Below, piece after piece: positions 25,852 through 35,258 of a stretch of 64,000 nucleotides of DNA; position 1 is the stretch's first letter; every line of letters starts with the position of its first letter. The notes under the pieces were generated by a model. The model saw nothing but the letters and a program-made list of their open reading frames with translations. It was not told the DNA's origin and made no database searches. The DNA lies in assembly GCA_947492525.1 (NCBI GenBank), contig CANLNQ010000012.1:62001-126000 (forward strand). Direction: 5' to 3'. This DNA is from an uncultured Granulosicoccus sp. (GTDB lineage Bacteria > Pseudomonadota > Gammaproteobacteria > Granulosicoccales > Granulosicoccaceae). Position numbers and translations under genes: made by a program.

Positions 25852-27689
25852 CGTTGTATCTCGTTGCGTTGAACACTCTCCAGAACGGTCTCGGTAAACG
25901 AATTGACCGTGGCATGACGTGCAAAGAATCTCTCCAGAACCGCGCCCAGCACATAGGCACCACTGCCTTCAAAAGCCGCCTCGTCGATACGCACTGACAC
26001 TTGCATGCCGCGCGCAATCTCCAGATGACTTCGCTGCTTCATCTGTCGCACGACGGGCTGAGTCCTGACCGACAGAATCCCTTCCAGCTGACGGCTGTCC
26101 GAGCTCCGATTGGCATCACAGTGCATCTCCAGCATCTGCCGCAGCATGGCAGCCGCAGCGGCACCATCGTCATCGGCTGCGCTGTCCAGAGACAGGTAAT
26201 TCAGGTTCAGATTGCTGACCAGACGCCAGGCGTCCTTGAAGTGTGCGCGTGAGGGCCTCGGTACCGTGGGTCCATGCAAGCAGCGGATGCTGTCCACCGG
26301 GGCGCCGATATCCAGATTGAAGTCCGTTTCCTTCTTGCCAACCGGCATCTGCAGGGGCAGGTCCCGATTTGTGCACAGGGTGTCCACAGACAGCTGCTTG
26401 AGGTCCGAACGATAGGGGGCTTCGCGCTCATCCACCAGCGATATGAAGACTTCGCTGCCGACATAGCTGGCCCTGGCACCGCGTCGCTTCTGCCGTGATG
26501 ACAACAGACGCGGCTCTCGCTCCAGCCCGAAGAAGCGGTGATTCGACTGTTGCTTCTCACTGCTGCCGAAATACGGATAGAAGGACTCCTTCTGCGTCTG
26601 GCTGCTCGCATGACCGGTCGCGCCGGTCACGGAATACACCTCGAAATCCATGGGACGAGCACGGTCTGGCAGGATGTGATAGCGATGCCGGCTGCGATCC
26701 AGCTGAATGCGATCAGCCGCTTTCGGAAACAGATTGATGGCCGGTACACAGTTGAGCTTGAAATTTTCACGACCGAGTGATTCGAACAACCGCTCATTGC
26801 GGTTGTCGAACGTCAGAATCAGCTCGATGGTGTCGCTGCTGCAACGCTTCAGACGAGAACGCAGCCCCTGAATCCTGGCAAACAGGAAGCGCTCCGGGAA
26901 CGCAAAGTATTCCTGAACAAGGCGGTATCCCTGAAAGCCTCGACTGCTGACCGGCAGCAGGGCTTCATCATCGGCAAAGCCCTGCCGTTGCAGGCTCACG
27001 GCGGCTGCGGGGCTGCGCACCTCCGCCCCCTGACAGACCACGGCAATCGCCTGTGTATGCCGAAACAGCTGTTCGTAGAGCAACGTGCCGACGCTGTCCG
27101 TGCCATTGAGGTAGACCGACAGCTCGTCGATGGGCAATTCCGAGAATTCATAACCTCCGACGCTCTGCAATTGCAGTGCAACTCCGGAACGTGCGGACTT
27201 GTCCGCTCGGATGCCAGCGGCTTCCAGCGCGGCAGGCGTGCCCAGATAGCGCATGTCCGAGATCTGCACCGGCCATAGGGTCAGATCGTGTGCAGTTCTG
27301 AACTCGCATTCGGTTCGCTCATCCGGTGCGATCTGGCTGCGCAGTCGCGTACCGCGCGCAAGCGTGAAGCCTTCCGCCAGTGAGCCTTCCGTCAAGGAAG
27401 GGAACACTTCATTGATGACCATCGAGGGCGTGGGTGACAGATAGGTGGGGTACACCATTTCCAGCAGCTGGCGCGCCAGTTGTCCATGACTGGCTTCGAT
27501 CTTCAACTGCACTCTGGCAGCCAGAAAGGCAAAACCTTCCAGCAGACGCTCGACGTAGGGGTCAGAACATTCGAGGGTTTCTAACCCGAGTCGCCCGGCT
27601 ACCTTGGGGAATTCGGCGGCAAATTCGCCGCCCATTTCACGGGCGTGTTGCAGCTCCCGGCGATACAGTTCGAACAGTTGCGGGTTCAT
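25815..27689 (-). CDS. tssF: T6SS baseplate protein TssF
   Basis: 624 residues. Large baseplate wedge subunit. The N-terminus LFELYRRELQHAREMGGEFA followed by FPKVAGRLGLE and CSDPYVERLLEGFAFLAARV is diagnostic of TssF (VasA/ImpG). Further family matches are LLEMVYPTYLSPTPSM and, near the C-terminus, EGSGAYVLGAVLERFFARHA followed by VNSFTETVL. Overlaps tssE at the start (ATGA-like, 4 bases) and tssG at the end. Confidence 0.96.
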   Translation of the reverse strand: MNPQLFELYRRELQHAREMGGEFAAEFPKVAGRLGLETLECSDPYVERLLEGFAFLAARVQLKIEASHGQLARQLLEMVYPTYLSPTPSMVINEVFPSLTEGSLAEGFTLARGTRLRSQIAPDERTECEFRTAHDLTLWPVQISDMRYLGTPAALEAAGIRADKSARSGVALQLQSVGGYEFSELPIDELSVYLNGTDSVGTLLYEQLFRHTQAIAVVCQGAEVRSPAAAVSLQRQGFADDEALLPVSSRGFQGYRLVQEYFAFPERFLFARIQGLRSRLKRCSSDTIELILTFDNRNERLFESLGRENFKLNCVPAINLFPKAADRIQLDRSRHRYHILPDRARPMDFEVYSVTGATGHASSQTQKESFYPYFGSSEKQQSNHRFFGLEREPRLLSSRQKRRGARASYVGSEVFISLVDEREAPYRSDLKQLSVDTLCTNRDLPLQMPVGKKETDFNLDIGAPVDSIRCLHGPTVPRPSRAHFKDAWRLVSNLNLNYLSLDSAADDDGAAAAAMLRQMLEMHCDANRSSDSRQLEGILSVRTQPVVRQMKQRSHLEIARGMQVSVRIDEAAFEGSGAYVLGAVLERFFARHATVNSFTETVLESVQRNEIQRWPVNIGQRSTL

Positions 27690-28183
27690 GCTTCGGTAAC
27701 CTTCACATCACCCAGCTCCAGGTCGAGCTCGGTTCTGAGAAACAGGGCTTCGGGCATCGGCCGCCCCCACATCGTGCCTTCTATCTGGAATGCGATGGCG
27801 TGAGGATTGATCAGATTCTCATCCTCTATCAGACTCACTCGCAAAGAGTTCTTGAGGATTCGCGGCTCGAAGGTTTCGATGGCCGCCTTGATCAGCGCCT
27901 TGATCGAATCTCGATCAGCCAGATTCAGGGTGGTACCCGACAAACCGGGCATGCCGTAATTGATGACCGTGTTGCGCAGCTCCGGGTAGGCCTCAAGCGA
28001 TTCAACCGATTCCAGATTGACCGTGTTCATCAGCCATTCAAGATCACGCAGCACGGATTCACGCAGATTCGTGACGTTGCCGGCCCGATGATGACGAGTT
28101 TCCTCACGCTCCCTGGGCCGCTCATCGGTGAGACGATCGAGCAGTGAGGGCAGCAGTCGTTCCTTGTGGGTAAGCTCCGCCAT
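27686..28183 (-). CDS. tssE: T6SS baseplate protein TssE
   Basis: 165 residues, homologous to phage T4 gp25, the baseplate subunit from which sheath polymerisation starts. The gp25-type segments are visible: ESVLRDLEWLMNT, the YPELRNTVINYGMPGLSG core and NSLRVSLIEDENLINPHAIA. N-terminus has LLPSLLDRLTDERP, common in TssE. Follows tagJ with a 9-base gap and overlaps tssF. Confidence 0.93.
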   Translation of the reverse strand: MAELTHKERLLPSLLDRLTDERPREREETRHHRAGNVTNLRESVLRDLEWLMNTVNLESVESLEAYPELRNTVINYGMPGLSGTTLNLADRDSIKALIKAAIETFEPRILKNSLRVSLIEDENLINPHAIAFQIEGTMWGRPMPEALFLRTELDLELGDVKVTEA

Positions 28184-28192
28184 GACTGCCTG

Positions 28193-29029
28193 CTATACCG
28201 CGTTGGCTTCGCCGGCACTGGCATTCCCGCCCGCGCCTTCAGCTGTATTGAAGACGATACTGCGCGTCTGCAGCAGTGAGTACTCGTTTTCATTGCTCGA
28301 GAACATGCGCTGTCCGGAACCGGTGTAGAAATTCCCTCCTACATCTGTCCAATCGGTCTTGCGTGCCAGTGCGCTCTGGGGATCTGCCAGGGTTGCATCA
28401 CCCGGGTAGCGGCTTGGCATGAAACCTACGGAGTTGCCCTCGTTGTTCCAGCGAATCTGCACCGGCAACCAGACCAGATCACGCAAGTCTTCCGGCTCGG
28501 AAAAGCTGATCTCGGCAACGGTCTCCATCGGTGCCCAGTAGTACTTGCCGTTGAGAATGAGCTCGAATACCGGACCCAGGCGCATATCGGCATCGCTGAG
28601 CCAGTCGAAAGCCTGGCCGTCTATCGTGCCACCGCGTGCAACCGCCAGATCCATGGCCTTCATGACAATGGCATTGGCCTCCTCACCGTTACCCTTCGCC
28701 ACCTCACCCAGGGCCTGAACCAGCGAGCCCAACCAGGCATTGGGCTCGCCGAACAGCAAGGGAGCGCGTTTGCCGCTGAAGACTTCCGCCCGAAAGGCCT
28801 CGCACAACAGCAATTCCCGATAGGACTGCGCCATCAACAAGGTGCTGGGGTCCATGTCGGCAACCACATTCAGTTGCGTCAACGCCCGGTTCCAGTCGCC
28901 CTTGACGCACAGCAGTTGAAACAGAAAGGTTCGGTAGGAGGGGTTGGCAGGATCATCCCGGACAGCCTTCATCAGCTCACCGAGCGCCGCGTCCAGGTCA
29001 CCGGCTTTCAAGCATTCTTCAGCGTTCAC
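28193..29029 (-). CDS. tagJ: T6SS accessory protein TagJ (ImpE-like)
   Basis: 278 residues. TagJ/ImpE proteins bind the sheath protein TssB and modulate ClpV-dependent disassembly; they occur in H1-type systems. The N-terminus (ALGELMKAVRDDPANPSYRT, FLFQLLCVKGDWNRALTQL) is TPR-like, and the C-terminal part shows the ImpE pattern FDWLSDADMRLGPVFELIL, KYYWAPMETV and DLVWLPVQIRW. Gene position between hcp and tssE matches Pseudomonas H1. The usual C-terminal end FLPSRYPG-like is present as FMPSRYPG. Confidence 0.92.
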   Translation of the reverse strand: MNAEECLKAGDLDAALGELMKAVRDDPANPSYRTFLFQLLCVKGDWNRALTQLNVVADMDPSTLLMAQSYRELLLCEAFRAEVFSGKRAPLLFGEPNAWLGSLVQALGEVAKGNGEEANAIVMKAMDLAVARGGTIDGQAFDWLSDADMRLGPVFELILNGKYYWAPMETVAEISFSEPEDLRDLVWLPVQIRWNNEGNSVGFMPSRYPGDATLADPQSALARKTDWTDVGGNFYTGSGQRMFSSNENEYSLLQTRSIVFNTAEGAGGNASAGEANAV

Positions 29030-29096
29030 GATCAGGATACTCCTCTTGACTCAGGGCAGATAACCGGAACAACACACCTCGCGAAATCGCTGCCCC

Positions 29097-29142
29097 GCGC
29101 TTGCACCCGCGCTTGCACCCGCGGCTGCACCCGCGCTCCGCC
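29097..29142. repeat. 12-bp tandem repeat upstream of tagJ
   Basis: Two exact gcgcttgcaccc units, a third gcggctgcaccc and a partial fourth lie in the 164-base gap between hcp and tagJ. It is in the 5' untranslated or intercistronic part of the transcript, so it could influence transcript structure or the relative expression of hcp and the genes after it. Confidence 0.85.
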
Positions 29143-29193
29143 ACATTCGAGCTTTGTGGCCGGAGCCTGGGGGGCAGGAAATCTCGATGGTGA

Positions 29194-29679
29194 TCAAACG
29201 TTGGCCTTGTTCTCGGCGATGTCCCAACCGGCAATCTTGTCGGCATCGGCTGAACCGTCTTCCTTCTGCGGCTTGTAGATCAGCTGTACCTTGGAAAAAT
29301 TCAAGGTCACATTCTCTGTCAGTCTGTCTTCACCACCGGATCCGCCGGTACTGACGGATGTCACCATGATGTCTTCCATCTTGATGGTCAGGTACTCAAG
29401 AGGAGTGCCTCCCGCCTTGCGAACAACCAGCGTGCCTTCTTCGATATGCTTGCCGTCAAACACTCGCTGCAGCAGATTGTGTGTGGCTGAATCGATGTAA
29501 TGCGTGAAGGAAATATCCTGAACGTTGGCTTTACCGCCGCCACCGCCAGCGCCCATATGCGTCGTACCGCTTTGCGAGGAACCCCAGCTCCAGGCCAGCA
29601 CATCGATTTCCTTCTTGTGCTTTTCATCCTGTGCTTCGCCATCGATTCCAGTCAGTTTCAGAAACATGTCAACAGCCAT
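29194..29679 (-). CDS. hcp: T6SS tube protein Hcp (TssD)
   Basis: 161 residues. Hcp hexamers stack to form the inner tube and are secreted. Typical segments: AVDMFLKLTGIDGEAQDEKH, IDVLAWSWGSSQSG, DISFTHYIDSATHNLL and LNFSKVQLIYKPQ near the C-terminus. The glycine-rich loop (GAGGGGG) is a usual variable surface. Preceded by a good ribosome site (AAGGAGAA). The 136-base gap upstream, after tssC, leaves room for its own promoter, common for hcp. Confidence 0.96.
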   Translation of the reverse strand: MAVDMFLKLTGIDGEAQDEKHKKEIDVLAWSWGSSQSGTTHMGAGGGGGKANVQDISFTHYIDSATHNLLQRVFDGKHIEEGTLVVRKAGGTPLEYLTIKMEDIMVTSVSTGGSGGEDRLTENVTLNFSKVQLIYKPQKEDGSADADKIAGWDIAENKANV

Positions 29680-29815
29680 GGTAATTCTCCTTGTAGTGTC
29701 GTGTTAAGTGTTCGGTTGAACGTTTGAAACAGCGTGTTTGCCTTGCTGTTGTGACTAGATTACGACCGGACGGCTTGCCTCTGTATTAACCAGTTCACCG
29801 CCCGGACGTGAATAA

Positions 29816-31309
29816 TCACCCCTTGGCCGAAGGCAGCTTGGAAACCAGGCGCAAGGACACTGACAGACCTTCCAACTGATAATGAGGACGCAGGAAGAAC
29901 TTGGAGGTGTAATAACCGGGATTACCTTCGACTTCTTCTACAACCACCTCGGCGGCTGCCAACGGTTTCTTCGATTTGGTGATCTCTCCGGAATTGGCAG
30001 GGTCTCCATCGACGTACTGCGTAATCCAGTTCTGCAGAAACAGTTGCATGTCCTCACGCTCCTTGAACGAGCCGACCTTGTCGCGCACCATGCACTTCAG
30101 ATAATGCGCAAAACGACAGGTGGCGAAGAGATACGGCAGGCGCGCCGCCAGATTGGCATTGGCCGTGGCATCCGGGTCGTCGTATTCGGCCGGGCGTTGT
30201 ACCGACTGCGCACCGATGAAGGCTGCCGTGTCCGTATTCTTCCGATGTAGCAGTGGCATGAAGCCGTTCTTGGCGAGCTCCGCTTCCCGTCTGTCTCCAA
30301 TGGAGACTTCGGTGGGACACTGCATGTCCACCCCGCCATCATCCGAGGGGAAGGTATGCACCGGTAATCCTTCCACGGCACCACCCGATTCAACGCCGCG
30401 GATGCGTGAGCACCAGCCATATTCCTTGAACGAACGATTGATGTTCACCGCCATGGCATAGGCGGAATTGGCCCAGACATAACTGTCGCTGCCGCCAGAG
30501 TTGTCTTCTTCAAAGTCGAATTCCTCAACGGGGTCCGTGTTGGAACCGTAAGGCACTCGGGACAGAAAACGCGGCATGCACAGACCCAGATATTTCGAAT
30601 CTTCCGAATCGCGTAAGGAATTCCAGGCCGCGTATTCGGGCGTACCCATGATCTTGGTCAGATCACGCGGGTTCGACAGTTCATCCCAGGTCTCCATCTG
30701 CAGGATATTCGGATCGGCCCCCGTCAGAAAGGGCGCATGAGCCGCCGCAGCCACCTGCTTCATGCCATTGAGAATCTCGACATCCGGTGTGCTGTGATCG
30801 AAATGATAGTCACCTACCAGACAACCATAAGGTTCACCACCGAGTTGATCGTATTCGGCCCCGTAGATTTTCTTGAACAGCGGGCTCTGGTCCCAGGAAA
30901 CTCCCTTGTATTTCTTGAACGTCTTGGCCAGCTCCTTCTTTTCCACGTTCATGACGCGGATCTTGAGCATTTCATCGGTTTCAGTGTTGTTGACCAGATG
31001 ATGCAGACCCCGCCAGGCCCCTTCGAGTTTGGTGAATTCCTCATGATGCATGATCAGATTGATCTGCTCGGTGAGTTTCTGGTCGATCTGGGCAATGATG
31101 GATTCAATGGTGCTGCGCGCATCATCGGATATCAGTGCCGTGTCCGCCAATGCCTGCTGCGCCAGCGTACTGACGGCATTCGAGACAGCCGAACTGGCTT
31201 CCGGGCTGCGAGGTTTGAAATTCTTTTCCAGCAAGGAGGAAAAGTCATCGCTTTCCTCTACCGCGCCTTCCGCGCCGGCGACTTCCGCTTCTTTCTCTGC
31301 CATGTTCAA
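29816..31309 (-). CDS. tssC: T6SS sheath large subunit TssC
   Basis: 497 residues. TssC forms with TssB the contractile sheath. Family marks: KLEGAWRGLHHLVNNTETDE, PYGCLVGDYHFDHST, ADPNILQMETWDELSNPRDL, PRFLSRVPYG, FDFEED and the late ARLPYLFATCRFAHYLKCM with PHYQLEGLSVSLRLVSKLP. The start at 31309 lies right after tssB (0-base gap); an internal Met at codon 3 is an alternative. The acidic N-terminus is normal for the family. Confidence 0.96.
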   Translation of the reverse strand: MNMAEKEAEVAGAEGAVEESDDFSSLLEKNFKPRSPEASSAVSNAVSTLAQQALADTALISDDARSTIESIIAQIDQKLTEQINLIMHHEEFTKLEGAWRGLHHLVNNTETDEMLKIRVMNVEKKELAKTFKKYKGVSWDQSPLFKKIYGAEYDQLGGEPYGCLVGDYHFDHSTPDVEILNGMKQVAAAAHAPFLTGADPNILQMETWDELSNPRDLTKIMGTPEYAAWNSLRDSEDSKYLGLCMPRFLSRVPYGSNTDPVEEFDFEEDNSGGSDSYVWANSAYAMAVNINRSFKEYGWCSRIRGVESGGAVEGLPVHTFPSDDGGVDMQCPTEVSIGDRREAELAKNGFMPLLHRKNTDTAAFIGAQSVQRPAEYDDPDATANANLAARLPYLFATCRFAHYLKCMVRDKVGSFKEREDMQLFLQNWITQYVDGDPANSGEITKSKKPLAAAEVVVEEVEGNPGYYTSKFFLRPHYQLEGLSVSLRLVSKLPSAKG

Positions 31310-31825
31310 TTACTCCTTGGTTTCTTCAGCGTCGTCTTCCGGCTTGGGAGCCGCTGCCAGACTTGCCATCAGTTCCGGATCTTCCAGCAGGTTCTGGATC
31401 AGGTCTTCCGCACCGGCCTTGCCGTCCATATAGGTCTTCAGGTTTGACAGCTCGTTGCGTGCATTGAGCAGTTTGCTCAATGAGTCCACCTTGCTGGCAA
31501 TGGCCGCCGGACTGAAATCGTCCATGCTGTCGAACGACAACTCGACGCTCATCTCACCTTCACCGGTGAGCGTGTTGGGCACACTGAGCGAGACCTTGGG
31601 TTTGGTCGACTTGAGGTAGTCGTCAAAATTGTCGACATCGATTTCGGAGAATTTCCGATCATCCATGCTCGCCTTCGCCTCACCGGCGTTGCCGGACAAG
31701 TCCGACATCACGCCCATCACGAAAGGCAGCTGAATCTTCTTCTCTGCACCATACAATTCGACGTCGTATTCGATCTGAACCCTTGGTGCCCTGTTTCGTG
31801 CAATGAACTTCTGACCACTGGCCAT
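31310..31825 (-). CDS. tssB: T6SS sheath small subunit TssB
   Basis: 171 residues. Small sheath subunit, partner of TssC and target of ClpV and TagJ. Typical segments: RNRAPRVQIEYDVELYGAEK, QLPFVMGVMSDLSG, RKFSEIDVDNFDDYLKS and the end LLNARNELSNLKTYMDGKAG. A GGGAGAATG ribosome site precedes the ATG. tssC follows without gap. Confidence 0.95.
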   Translation of the reverse strand: MASGQKFIARNRAPRVQIEYDVELYGAEKKIQLPFVMGVMSDLSGNAGEAKASMDDRKFSEIDVDNFDDYLKSTKPKVSLSVPNTLTGEGEMSVELSFDSMDDFSPAAIASKVDSLSKLLNARNELSNLKTYMDGKAGAEDLIQNLLEDPELMASLAAAPKPEDDAEETKE

Positions 31826-31971
31826 GACATTCTCCCTTCAAGAATCTGTTATCCGAAAAGCGTATGCGGAAAGGGTGTGCAGACACCACTACCCAACCGG
31901 ACTAGAACAAATGGACTATCAGGCTCTTCCTGAACCTGCCGCGCGCATGAACATCACAGCTGAATGGCGGC

Positions 31972-33411
31972 CTACTCATCCGAACTCGAGACGGGTTCCG
32001 GTAACAATCGACTGAATTCGGCCACCAGTTCCGAAAAAGGTCTGGGTACCAGCTTTCGAATATCAGCGATGATCAACGGAACCGGATTGGCCGGTTCGGC
32101 GTTCAGGAAAAACGTCTCGATATCCTGGAGTACTTCCACCACCTGCTGACGTGAACTGATCACCGCTACCGTGTGACTATTACCCGACTGCGGTATCTGG
32201 GTGGAATCGCTGTCGCCAGGCTCCGTACTTGCGGTATCCGTGTTCACATCCGAAGGCGTTGGCGCACCAAACTCGGGCAAGGTCTCGCCAGCCAGAAAGC
32301 GGGCGAAGCTGTCACTGAGCAGCGAGGCCAGAGGCTGTCTCTGTATCTCGGCCAGCAACGCCGGCAGATCATCACGGCGCGCAGGAGCCAGAGCCTGCAG
32401 AATCTCGAAAAAGGGTTTATCAACGATATCGCGGGCACAGAGGGTGAGAATTCTCACCGGACTGGATGGTTCGTACTCCTGATAATAGAAAAGGATGGCA
32501 TCAAAGGAGGCCATGACCGCGTGCCGATTGCCCAGGCTACTGTGCCTGTTCGCCTGACTGGATGTGGCGTCGTCGATGGCTGCTGATTCCTCGAACGCGT
32601 CTGCTTTCAGCGCACTCGCTTCGGTCTGCTCTTCTTCCACCGGACTGCTCAGATAGTCATCAGCATAGTCGTGAAAGTGCGCCCTGCACCCCTCGATGCG
32701 CTTGATGAGCCTGTCCAGAGTCAGGATGTTCTGCTGACCACTCTTCTCGGCAAACACGCTCTCCACGGAACGACACAATACCGGCAAGGCGTCCAGCGCA
32801 TCGCTCATGAGTTGCATCTGTTCAGCACCGGTTTCCGCAAAGGCGCCCCGTATCAGGCCTTCCTGGCAACGAGCCTTTTCATCATCCGACGCCGCCACAT
32901 TACCCAGAGCAATATCGATATCGCGAGCGGAAAAATCGCCGATACCTCTGACACTCACCAGAGCCTGACGGTGAATGGCATCGAGAAACAGGGGTTGCTC
33001 GGCCAGCTCATGGATCAGATTCACTCGGGCGTAATACATGTCGTCCGGATCATCCAGGTCCGGTTCGGGATACATCTCGTCCCATTGATTCTGCAATAGT
33101 GAAACGAGGGTCTGCAGGCTCTGACTGAACCCGGGAAAACCGTTGACGCTGGCCTCTGCCTGGATCAAATAGATGTGTACTGCAAGCTGGGTGGGAGCTT
33201 GCTCCATCAACTGCCTGGCCAGTGAGCGCACCTCTTTCCACTGGGGTGGCTCTGCCGGTATGACCGAATCTCCCATGCTACGCTCCGGCTTGCCCGCAGC
33301 TGCAACAATCAACGCCTGGAACTCCGGCGTGCTTTCGAAATCTTCCATTTCTCCCAACATCAGCGACACTCGGCATTCGGCAGGCACCCCGTCACAAGGG
33401 TCACCAAACAT
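31972..33411 (-). CDS. tssA: T6SS protein TssA with duplicated C-terminal element
   Basis: 479 residues. TssA caps or primes sheath assembly. The N-terminal ImpA_N domain (about 1-150) has GDPCDG, WKEVRSLARQLMEQAPTQLA and WDEMYPEPDLDDPDD. A C-terminal family element appears twice: ASFDAILFYYQEYEPSSPV with KPFFEILQAL (about 295-345), and VLQDIETFFLNAEPANPVP with RPFSELVAEF (about 420-470). An Asp/Ser/Thr-rich linker separates them. An in-frame stop lies 9 bases before ATG 33411, so the start is there or at a later Met (codon 18); no strong ribosome site precedes either. First gene of the minus arm. Confidence 0.88.
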   Translation of the reverse strand: MFGDPCDGVPAECRVSLMLGEMEDFESTPEFQALIVAAAGKPERSMGDSVIPAEPPQWKEVRSLARQLMEQAPTQLAVHIYLIQAEASVNGFPGFSQSLQTLVSLLQNQWDEMYPEPDLDDPDDMYYARVNLIHELAEQPLFLDAIHRQALVSVRGIGDFSARDIDIALGNVAASDDEKARCQEGLIRGAFAETGAEQMQLMSDALDALPVLCRSVESVFAEKSGQQNILTLDRLIKRIEGCRAHFHDYADDYLSSPVEEEQTEASALKADAFEESAAIDDATSSQANRHSSLGNRHAVMASFDAILFYYQEYEPSSPVRILTLCARDIVDKPFFEILQALAPARRDDLPALLAEIQRQPLASLLSDSFARFLAGETLPEFGAPTPSDVNTDTASTEPGDSDSTQIPQSGNSHTVAVISSRQQVVEVLQDIETFFLNAEPANPVPLIIADIRKLVPRPFSELVAEFSRLLPEPVSSSDE

Positions 33412-33784
33412 GAGCGGTCAAACGACAATACAGAGCGCACTCTCCGGATACCATGCCTCCTTACCTAACCAAAAGTAGAGTTTCACGCCGCTATCGGCTA
33501 TTCTTTTGACTAGCTGCTATCGGATTCGGGTTAACGTTTCACACATTCGACGCTCCAGAGACTGTCGGCTGCCACCCTCACGCCGGTGGACACCATGCAT
33601 CAGAACGGTCTCATTGATACGTCCGCTTGCTCGGCAATGACACCTCGCTTGCCCTAGTATTGACAAGGGCGCGCTCAGACAACATCCGTCAGCGGCCACG
33701 AATAACAGACAGTTCGCTGTATGGCGGACAGTCGGACTGATACGTTGATACACACGCTGATACAGGCAGGAACACAATCAGATC
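33412..33784. promoter_or_regulatory. divergent promoter region of the T6SS
   Basis: 373 bases between the outward-reading tssA and tagH genes, so promoters for both arms should be here. A TTGACA at 33660-33665 (plus strand) and a TTGACT at 33506-33511 could be -35 boxes, but neither has a good -10 at 16-18 bases. No sigma-54 type TGGCAC...TTGC element was found. Confidence 0.5.
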
Positions 33785-35227
33785 ATGCGCCTGACACTTG
33801 AAGTTCGCGCTTTTTGCGATCAACCGGCAAGCGATCGGCTGCGACGCCAGTTCGATACCTTTCCGGTCATCGTCGGGCGTTCGAGTGCCTGCCAGTATTG
33901 TCTGGAGGATCCCAGTCGCTACATCTCGTCCAATCACGCGCTGATCACGCTCGAAGGCCAGCAACTGTTCATCAATGACACCAGTGCCAACGGTGTCTAC
34001 GTCAATGGCTCCCCGGACCCGATCGGCCGAGGACGCAGCCACCCCCTGAATCATGGCGACACGCTGGCTATCGGGGACTACACGCTCTCGATCAGCATCG
34101 ATAGCGGTCAGAACATGGCGTCGGCAAACCATCACGCTGCGCACACCGATGATCCCTTTGCCGATTTTGCCTCCAGCCCGACCAAGGCCGTATTGCCGGA
34201 TGAGGCGGCAGGCTATGATCCCTTCCGAGGCCATGAACCGGACTGGACCCCACCCTCGACGACTTCAGAGGATCCCTTCGGCAGCGACTGGGACGCGAAC
34301 GATTCAGCTGCCGGGTCCAGCGTTGCATCAACGGCCACCTCCGACAATGACTGGGCAGACTGGCCAGAGGAGCCGGCCCGAGCGGAACCGGCGCCTGCCG
34401 CCCGGCGATCATCGTCACCAGCATCGCACGATGATGAGCTCGACTGGTTCTCGGGAGTGGACGAACAGACACCGGCACCAGACCCGGTTCCCCGACGCGC
34501 TGAACGGCAACGAGCCCACGCCCCCGACAGACCAGTTGCTCGCCCGCCCTCAGCGGCAGCCCCGGCCCCGTCGAGGGCGAGGCCCAAGGCAGCTCCCCCT
34601 GCCAACGCGAACCCGCTCGCGGATCCGCACGCGGACCCACTCAATACCCTGCTGCGTGCGGCCTCACTACGTGAAGCAGACTTCCAGCATCTTCAGGAAG
34701 CCGAGATACTTGAACAAACGGGTAAGTTGCTGGCACAGATGGTCGATGCAATGATGGTACTTCTGCAATCGAGAACCGAATTGAAGAATGCCATACGCAG
34801 CGACATCACGACATTGTCGAGAAGCGACAACAATCCCTTGAAGTTTTCTTTCGATGCCGCAGATGCACTGACCAAGATGCTGTCCAACCGCGACGACGGC
34901 TATCTGGAACCGGAACGCGCCATCGAACAGGCCGTGGACGATCTGAAGTTGCATCAACTGGCGATGCTCGAGGGCATGAAATCAGCGGTTCGCGCCGTCC
35001 TGATGCAGTTCAATCCGGAGACTCTGTCGAGAAATCTGGAAAAAACCGGCGGAATTTCGGCAAATATTCCCATTACTCGTGAGGCAAAGTTGTGGGAATT
35101 GTTTTGCGATCAGTACGAAGCTATCAGGGAAGAGGCAATGAACGACTTCACGGAAGTCTACGGCCGTGAATTTCGCAAAGCCTATGAATCGAGAATCAGG
35201 AAAGTGGGTAGAACACCGGATTTCTAG
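33785..35227 (+). CDS. tagH: T6SS FHA-domain protein TagH (Fha)
   Basis: 480 residues. The N-terminal FHA domain (about 25-100) has GRSSACQYCLEDPSRYISSN with Gly31-Arg32 and Ser49-Asn50-His51, and DTSANGVYVNG with Asn69-Gly70. It should bind phosphothreonine and so read out the kinase/phosphatase pair. A Pro/Ala/Asp-rich linker (about 115-290) follows, then the helical TagH C-terminal domain ending FTEVYGREFRKAYE. Leads the plus arm, as fha1 does in the Pseudomonas H1 locus. Confidence 0.94.
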   Translation: MRLTLEVRAFCDQPASDRLRRQFDTFPVIVGRSSACQYCLEDPSRYISSNHALITLEGQQLFINDTSANGVYVNGSPDPIGRGRSHPLNHGDTLAIGDYTLSISIDSGQNMASANHHAAHTDDPFADFASSPTKAVLPDEAAGYDPFRGHEPDWTPPSTTSEDPFGSDWDANDSAAGSSVASTATSDNDWADWPEEPARAEPAPAARRSSSPASHDDELDWFSGVDEQTPAPDPVPRRAERQRAHAPDRPVARPPSAAAPAPSRARPKAAPPANANPLADPHADPLNTLLRAASLREADFQHLQEAEILEQTGKLLAQMVDAMMVLLQSRTELKNAIRSDITTLSRSDNNPLKFSFDAADALTKMLSNRDDGYLEPERAIEQAVDDLKLHQLAMLEGMKSAVRAVLMQFNPETLSRNLEKTGGISANIPITREAKLWELFCDQYEAIREEAMNDFTEVYGREFRKAYESRIRKVGRTPDF

Positions 35228-35258
35228 CCCACAAAGCGAAGGTCTACTGGAGCACGAC

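Noticed and set aside
33404-33463. Short leader ORF before tssA, with TAAGGAGG at 33456-33463
   Set aside because: The ATG is only 1 base from the ribosome-site-like sequence, too close for initiation, and no other start lies at suitable distance.
33412-33784. Sigma-54 promoter for the T6SS
   Set aside because: No TGGCAC with TTGC at the right spacing was found.
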